From: an uncultured Lachnospiraceae bacterium
GTDB lineage: Bacteria > Bacillota > Clostridia > Lachnospirales > Lachnospiraceae
Direction: 5' to 3'
Length of the DNA stretch: 64,000 nt
NCBI GenBank assembly: GCA_910578885.1
Contig: CAJTSH010000004.1
Coordinates: 62,001 to 126,000, forward strand
The position numbers and the translations under genes were made by a program. Below the pieces are notes generated by a model. The model ran no database searches. It saw nothing but the letters and a program-made list of their open reading frames with translations, and was not told the origin of the DNA. Below, piece by piece: positions 59,647 through 64,000 of the stretch (its first letter is position 1; every line of letters starts with the position of its first letter).

Positions 59647-60720
59647 ATGAAGCGGAAGAAAGAAATCATCGATGAACTGGAACGGGAACAATGTCTGCCG
59701 GAGGAAGGCTTAAGGGAGCTGCTTTCGACAAAAGAGAAAGAGACTTTGGAATATTTGAGGCAGAGAGCCGAAGCAGTCCGCCAATCTGTGTATGGCAATC
59801 AGGTTTATATCCGGGGTTTGATAGAATTTACGAACTACTGTAAAAACGACTGTTATTATTGCGGGATACGCCGAAGCAATTCCCTTGCCGAGCGTTACCG
59901 TTTGAGCCGGGAGGAAATTCTCTCCTGCTGCAAAATGGGATATGAACTGGGATTTCGTACCTTTGTCTTACAGGGCGGAGAAGATGGTTATTATACGGAT
60001 GAGCGTCTTTGTGAAATTATCCGGGCAATGAAAAGCAGTTATCCGGACTGCGCCGTCACCATGTCGGTAGGAGAGCGGGACAGGGAAAGCTATGAAGCTA
60101 TGTATCGGGCGGGAGCGGATCGTTATCTGCTTAGGCATGAGACGGCGGATGAGGCTCATTATGGGAAGCTCCATCCGAAGGAACTGACACGAAAGAGCCG
60201 GATGGAGTGCTTAAGGACGCTCAAAGAGATTGGGTATCAGGTCGGATGCGGCTTTATGGTAGGTTCTCCTTATCAGACGACGGATACTTTGATTCAGGAT
60301 CTGTTGTTCATCAAGGAATTTAAGCCTCATATGGTAGGTATCGGACCGTTCATTCCGCATAAGGATACGCCGTTTCGTGACGAGGCGGCAGGAACCTTGG
60401 AAATGACGCTTCGGCTGCTTTCTATCATACGGCTGATGCACCCTTTGGTCTTGCTTCCGGCGACGACAGCGCTTGGCACTATTGACGCTAATGGACGGGA
60501 GCTTGGAATTTTGGCGGGAGCAAATGTCGTGATGCCGAATCTGTCTCCTCGGGAAGTAAGGGGAAAGTATCTTCTGTATGACAACAAAATCTGTACCGGA
60601 GACGAGGCGGCGGAATGCCGTTTCTGCATGGAGAAGCGGATGGAAAAGATTGGCTATCAGGTGGTTGTGGACAGAGGCGATTATATAGCTTATGAGAATC
60701 CTGGTTCTGGATTCTCATAA
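59647..60720 (+). CDS. hydE: [FeFe]-hydrogenase maturase HydE (radical SAM)
   Basis: A 357-residue radical SAM enzyme acting in H-cluster assembly. The [4Fe-4S] motif is CKNDCYYCG (about residues 64-72), in the HydE/BioB form. Further markers are FVLQGGEDGYYT and the MVGSPYQTTDTLIQDL segment. HydE processes the HydG product towards the dithiomethylamine bridge. The last about 12 codons lie inside the first copy of the 95-bp tandem duplication (60684-60873). No structural hydrogenase gene (hydA) is in this window. ATG 59647 has a weak site (GGAATAG). Confidence 0.96.
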   Translation: MKRKKEIIDELEREQCLPEEGLRELLSTKEKETLEYLRQRAEAVRQSVYGNQVYIRGLIEFTNYCKNDCYYCGIRRSNSLAERYRLSREEILSCCKMGYELGFRTFVLQGGEDGYYTDERLCEIIRAMKSSYPDCAVTMSVGERDRESYEAMYRAGADRYLLRHETADEAHYGKLHPKELTRKSRMECLRTLKEIGYQVGCGFMVGSPYQTTDTLIQDLLFIKEFKPHMVGIGPFIPHKDTPFRDEAAGTLEMTLRLLSIIRLMHPLVLLPATTALGTIDANGRELGILAGANVVMPNLSPREVRGKYLLYDNKICTGDEAAECRFCMEKRMEKIGYQVVVDRGDYIAYENPGSGFS

Positions 60721-60873
60721 AAGGCGCCGGATTTGCGCCGTCCATCTGATTATGTGAAGCTGATTTTGCTTCGCATAATATAGCTTATGAGAATCCCGGT
60801 TCTGGATTCTCATAAAAGGCGCCGGATTTGCGCCGTCCATCTGATTATGTGAAGCTGATTTTGCTTCACATAA
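60684..60873. repeat. 95-bp direct tandem duplication spanning the 3' end of hydE
   Basis: Copy 1 is at 60684-60778 and copy 2 at 60779-60873, differing at only two bases (93 of 95 identical). Copy 1 includes the last about 12 codons and the stop of hydE; copy 2 is non-coding. Each unit carries three hairpins (GAGAATCC/GGATTCTC, GGCGC/GCGCC, TATGTGAAGC with its complement), the last being slightly imperfect in copy 1. The gap to hydG holds nothing else. Confidence 0.92.
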
Positions 60874-60927
60874 TAAAGAAAACTAACGGGAAAGTGTGTT
60901 CTGACCCGGAAGAAAGGAAGAAAGTAT

Positions 60928-62346
60928 ATGTATGATGTAAAATCATTAAAAGCGGAGGAGTTTATTAGCCACGAAGAAATTGAGGAAACCCTCGCCTATG
61001 CAGACGCCAATAAAGAGAATATTGCTTTGATTGACAATATTATTGAAAAGGCGAAACTAAGAAAGGGATTGAGCCACAGAGAGGCTTCCGTACTCTTAGC
61101 GTGTGAAATGGAGGATAAGATTCAGGAAATTTATGAGCTTGCAGAGCAGATCAAAAAGGATTTCTACGGCAACCGGATTGTATTGTTTGCCCCGCTGTAT
61201 CTGTCCAACTATTGTATCAATGGCTGCGTATACTGCCCGTATCACGGAAAGAATAAGCACATCGCAAGAAAGAAGCTGACGCAGGAGGATATCGTGCGGG
61301 AAGTGACGGCGTTACAGGATATGGGACATAAGCGTCTTGCGATTGAAGCGGGGGAAGACCCGCTCAATAATCCGATAGAATATATTTTGGAATCTATTCG
61401 GACCATTTACAGTATTAAGCATAAAAACGGCGCAATCCGTCGCGTGAACGTCAATATTGCGGCAACTACGGTAGAGAATTACCGCAAGTTAAAAGAAGCG
61501 GAAATCGGAACCTATATTTTATTTCAGGAAACGTATCACAAGGAAAGCTATGAGAAGCTGCATCCGACCGGACCAAAGCATGATTATGCATATCATACGG
61601 AAGCGATGGACCGGGCAATGGAGGGGGGCATTGATGATGTAGGGCTTGGCGTGCTCTTTGGACTGGAATTATACCGCTATGAATTTGCGGGGCTTTTAAT
61701 GCACGCCGAGCATTTAGAGGCAGTGCATGGAGTGGGACCGCATACCATCAGCGTGCCAAGAGTAAAACATGCCGACGATATCGACCCGTCTGCGTTTGAC
61801 AATGGAATCAGTGACGAGACATTTGCAAAAATCTGTGCATTAATCCGCATTTCCGTTCCGTATACCGGGATGATTATTTCCACCAGAGAATCGCAGGCGG
61901 TTCGTGAGAAGGTTCTTCCGCTCGGCGTATCCCAAATCAGCGGCGGCTCTAAGACAAGTGTGGGGGGCTACTGTGAGCCGGAGCCGGAGGGTGAGCGTTC
62001 CGAGCAGTTTGACGTCAGCGATACAAGGACACTTGACGAAGTGGTGAACTGGCTGATGAAGCTGGGATATATTCCGAGCTTTTGTACCGCCTGCTATCGT
62101 GAGGGCAGAACCGGCGATAGGTTCATGAGCCTTTGTAAGAGCGGACAGATACTAAACTGCTGTCATCCGAATGCTTTAATGACGTTGAAGGAATATTTAG
62201 AGGACTATGCAAGCGCCGAAACGAGGGATATCGGCAGGAAGCTGATTGATGAGGAATTGGAAAAGATACCGAATGAAAAAGTAAAGAAAACTGCTTATGA
62301 GTATATTCATGATATCGCAGAGGGCAGGCGTGACTTCCGTTTCTAA
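60928..62346 (+). CDS. hydG: [FeFe]-hydrogenase maturase HydG (radical SAM tyrosine lyase)
   Basis: A 472-residue enzyme that splits tyrosine to give CO and CN ligands on iron and p-cresol. The radical SAM cluster is CINGCVYCPYHGKN (about residues 93-106, ThiH-like). A second, C-terminal cluster is marked by CTACYREGRTGDRFM...LNCCHPNAL (about 390-415, cited by key parts). Length is normal for HydG. A GGAAGAAAG-type site precedes the ATG. It lies between hydE and hydF as in related clostridia. Confidence 0.97.
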   Translation: MYDVKSLKAEEFISHEEIEETLAYADANKENIALIDNIIEKAKLRKGLSHREASVLLACEMEDKIQEIYELAEQIKKDFYGNRIVLFAPLYLSNYCINGCVYCPYHGKNKHIARKKLTQEDIVREVTALQDMGHKRLAIEAGEDPLNNPIEYILESIRTIYSIKHKNGAIRRVNVNIAATTVENYRKLKEAEIGTYILFQETYHKESYEKLHPTGPKHDYAYHTEAMDRAMEGGIDDVGLGVLFGLELYRYEFAGLLMHAEHLEAVHGVGPHTISVPRVKHADDIDPSAFDNGISDETFAKICALIRISVPYTGMIISTRESQAVREKVLPLGVSQISGGSKTSVGGYCEPEPEGERSEQFDVSDTRTLDEVVNWLMKLGYIPSFCTACYREGRTGDRFMSLCKSGQILNCCHPNALMTLKEYLEDYASAETRDIGRKLIDEELEKIPNEKVKKTAYEYIHDIAEGRRDFRF

Positions 62347-62430
62347 GCCGCCGTATATTGCGGAGCTGTTTGACATATGTGAAAAGGCGTCGTATGTGTT
62401 AACTATGAAGGCATGTCAGAAGGAGAAAAT

Positions 62431-63630
62431 ATGGCTGTTACGTTAAATGAAACGCCGGCGTCGAACCGGCTTCACATTGGATTTTTTGGAAAAAGAAACA
62501 GCGGAAAATCGTCGCTGATCAACGCATTTACAGGACAGGATATCTCTATTGTATCGGATGTGGCGGGAACCACTACCGATCCGGTTTCTAAGGCAATGGA
62601 GATACATCCCCTTGGACAGTGTATATTGATAGATACCGCTGGTTTTGATGACGAAGGGGAGCTTGGCGGCATCCGGGTGGAAAAGACGCGCCTTGCGGCG
62701 GAGAAGACAGAGATAGCCGTTATTGTGTGCACAGATGCGGAGCTGTCGGAGGAATTGAAGTGGTATCGTTTCTTTCGGGAGAAGCATACGCCTGTGCTTA
62801 TGGTAATCAATAAGATAGATATACTTACCGATATAGAGGATATCCGGGGACGGATAGAGGCGGAAACAAAGACAGCGCCGGTACTTATGAGTGCGAAAAC
62901 TTGTCAGGGGCTTGATACGCTGCGGGAAGAGCTGACGCGCCTTTTGCCTGAAAATTACGGAGCACAGTTTATCACCGGAGAACTGGCGGGAGCAGGAGAC
63001 TTGGTGCTGCTTGTAATGCCGCAGGATATTCAGGCTCCTAAAGGCAGGCTGATTCTCCCGCAGGTGCAGACGCTTCGGGAATTGCTGGATAAGAAATGTC
63101 TGGTGATGAGCGTGACGACGGATCAACTGACAGCGGCTCTGGAGAAACTAAATCAGCAGCCGAAGCTGATAATTACAGATTCCCAGGTGTTCCCCTATGT
63201 CTATGAGAAAAAGCCAAAGAACAGCATGCTGACCTCCTTTTCGGTTTTGTTCGCCGCATATAAAGGGGATTTACCTTATTATGTGGAAGGAGTGAAACAA
63301 TTAGATAAGCTGAACGAAGGGTCGAAGGTGCTGATAGCGGAATGCTGTACCCATGCGCCGCTTTCAGAGGATATCGGAAGGGAGAAGATACCGAACATGC
63401 TTCGAAAAAGGGTCGGTGCAGGCATTACAATTGAAATTGTAAGCGGAACGGATTATCCGCAGGATTTGTCCGGGTATGATCTGATTATCCAGTGCGGCGC
63501 CTGCATGTTCAACCGGAAATATGTCATGTCCCGGATAGAACGTGCAAAGGAGCAAAATGTGCCTATGACAAATTACGGAGTAACGATTGCGCATCTGACC
63601 GGTATTCTTCCTCATGTGACATTACCATAA
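62431..63630 (+). CDS. hydF: [FeFe]-hydrogenase maturation GTPase HydF
   Basis: A 399-residue scaffold GTPase. The N-terminal Era/MnmE-like GTPase has GKRNSGKSSLIN (P-loop, about residues 18-29), DTAGFDDEG and NKID. A dimerisation domain and a C-terminal cluster-binding domain follow, with the CxH motif in ECCTHAPL (about 308-315) and CGACMFN (about 358-364). It assembles the 2Fe subcluster and passes it to HydA. ATG 62431 has AAGGAG 6 bases upstream; ATG 62413 is a weaker alternative. It completes the TM1266-hydE-hydG-hydF run. Confidence 0.95.
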   Translation: MAVTLNETPASNRLHIGFFGKRNSGKSSLINAFTGQDISIVSDVAGTTTDPVSKAMEIHPLGQCILIDTAGFDDEGELGGIRVEKTRLAAEKTEIAVIVCTDAELSEELKWYRFFREKHTPVLMVINKIDILTDIEDIRGRIEAETKTAPVLMSAKTCQGLDTLREELTRLLPENYGAQFITGELAGAGDLVLLVMPQDIQAPKGRLILPQVQTLRELLDKKCLVMSVTTDQLTAALEKLNQQPKLIITDSQVFPYVYEKKPKNSMLTSFSVLFAAYKGDLPYYVEGVKQLDKLNEGSKVLIAECCTHAPLSEDIGREKIPNMLRKRVGAGITIEIVSGTDYPQDLSGYDLIIQCGACMFNRKYVMSRIERAKEQNVPMTNYGVTIAHLTGILPHVTLP

Positions 63631-63689
63631 AATAAATCAATAAAAGTGATTAAATTTATCACTAGAACCATTGGAAGTTGTGTGTTACC

Positions 63690-63985
63690 ATAGGCATAGT
63701 TGAAAAAGCAAAGAAGAGGAATAGTAGCAACGGAACGGTATCCAGAGAGCCGCTGGCTGGTGGAAAGCGGCAGAAGTGAACTTGTGAACTCGCCTTGGAG
63801 CTGCTGGCTGAATGGAGTAATTTACTCTGGTAGGTATAGACGGATTCCCGCCGTTACAGGGGAAGAGCATACATCCTTCGAAAGATATGGATAAGTGCTT
63901 GCTGAGTGCATGACAGGTCATGAAATAGAGTGGTACCGCGAAGTTTTTCGTCTCTATGATAGCAGATATCATAGAGGCGTTTTTT
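63690..63985 (+). ncRNA. T-box leader (riboswitch) of an aminoacyl-tRNA synthetase or amino-acid gene beyond the window
   Basis: The T-box sequence AGAGTGGTACCGCG is at 63927-63940. Stem I features lie upstream: AGTA (about 63723) and AGAGAGCC. The distal stem GCCGCT/AGCGGC has a GGTGG-type loop (about 63748-63770), and a GAA loop-E partner is at about 63812. The terminator is at 63949-63979 (CGTCTCTATGAT with ATCATAGAGGCG), followed by a T run at 63980-63985. The leader binds uncharged tRNA, which favours the antiterminator. The specifier codon is probably near 63800-63812; TGG (Trp) and CTG (Leu) are candidates, and I cannot choose. The short open frame at 63700-63894 lies inside this RNA. 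The 60 bases between hydF and the leader hold only a weak hairpin at 63645-63663. Confidence 0.9.
63949..63985 (+). terminator. T-box intrinsic terminator
   Basis: A 12-bp stem (63949-63960 with 63968-63979, one G-T pair), a 7-base loop and six T residues. It competes with the antiterminator formed by the T-box sequence at 63927-63940. Confidence 0.88.
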
Positions 63986-64000
63986 ATGTACACGGGCTCC

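Noticed and set aside
62443..63126. 227-residue - strand frame opposite hydF
   Set aside because: hydF is unmistakable on the + strand; the antisense frame lacks a start signal and any family pattern.
63700..63894. 64-residue + strand frame near the window end
   Set aside because: It lies wholly within the T-box leader RNA; codon content reflects RNA structure and not protein.
1..64000. tRNA, rRNA, CRISPR array, prophage or insertion sequence
   Set aside because: No such features were recognised on either strand: no transposase or integrase frames, no regularly spaced repeats, and no rRNA-like sequence. Very short tRNA genes could still be missed by eye.

Overview
The window is chromosomal DNA of an anaerobic, spore-forming, low-to-mid GC Firmicute. 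It is most likely a gut member of the Lachnospiraceae (Clostridia); I would not name a genus. The evidence is a complete spoIIIAA-AH operon, a PolC-type DNA polymerase, ribosomal protein S21, zinc-type L31, a family II pyrophosphatase with regulatory domains, the [FeFe]-hydrogenase maturases HydE/HydG/HydF, several clostridial DUF families (DUF4321, DUF4364, DUF1385, DUF4026, DUF3990), strong AGGAGG-type ribosome binding sites and a T-box leader. Most of the window is conserved housekeeping DNA read on the + strand. No rRNA, tRNA, CRISPR array, prophage or insertion sequence was recognised.

Layout. 0-6.5 kb: the 3' end of a large surface protein (FIVAR, chitobiase-like, proline repeats, BspA-type leucine-rich repeats), then ylxM-ffh-rpsP-khpA, then a pullulanase gene that has lost its 5' part and is joined to six Big2 immunoglobulin-like domains. 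6.5-13.1 kb: a DUF4321 membrane protein, a Y-family translesion polymerase with its YolD-like partner, rimM-trmD, a tail-anchored coiled-coil protein, a CBS/DRTGG pyrophosphatase and a flavin reductase. 13.1-15.8 kb (- strand): malic enzyme, a TIGR01212 radical SAM protein and DUF4364. 16-20.7 kb: rho, rpmE, DUF1385, prmC, prfA. 20.9-24.3 kb: a chemoreceptor, a frameshifted chemoreceptor-like remnant and a bactofilin. 24.3-35 kb: pyrH-frr-uppS-cdsA-dxr-rseP-ispG-polC. This is a long growth operon linking translation, isoprenoid/lipid-carrier synthesis, phospholipid synthesis and replication.

35-41.3 kb: purine nucleoside phosphorylase leads a tight run of less-known genes (LURP-one, DUF4026, a 76-residue protein, a DUF3990 ADP-ribosyltransferase-like protein overlapping a DUF3791-like partner). 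These are followed by an amidohydrolase, an MBL-fold hydrolase and a tiny membrane protein. 41.3-49.8 kb: alaS, rpsU and the full spoIIIA operon, which encodes the mother-cell half of the feeding-tube apparatus between mother cell and forespore. 50-53.8 kb: deoB, prfC, trxA and a sugar O-acetyltransferase. 53.9-59.3 kb: a hybrid PAS histidine kinase (- strand), divergent from a 981-residue cytoplasmic beta-helix/beta-propeller protein. 59.4-63.6 kb: a TM1266-type regulator and hydE-hydG-hydF, with a 95-bp tandem duplication after hydE. The window ends in a T-box leader whose controlled gene lies beyond the edge.

The parts most worth a second look are: the DUF3990/DUF3791 overlapping pair; the twin palindromes on the ylxM-ffh promoter; the 95-bp duplication of the hydE 3' end; the headless pullulanase-Big2 gene; the frameshifted chemoreceptor-like gene; and the beta-helix/propeller protein beside an orphan hybrid kinase.
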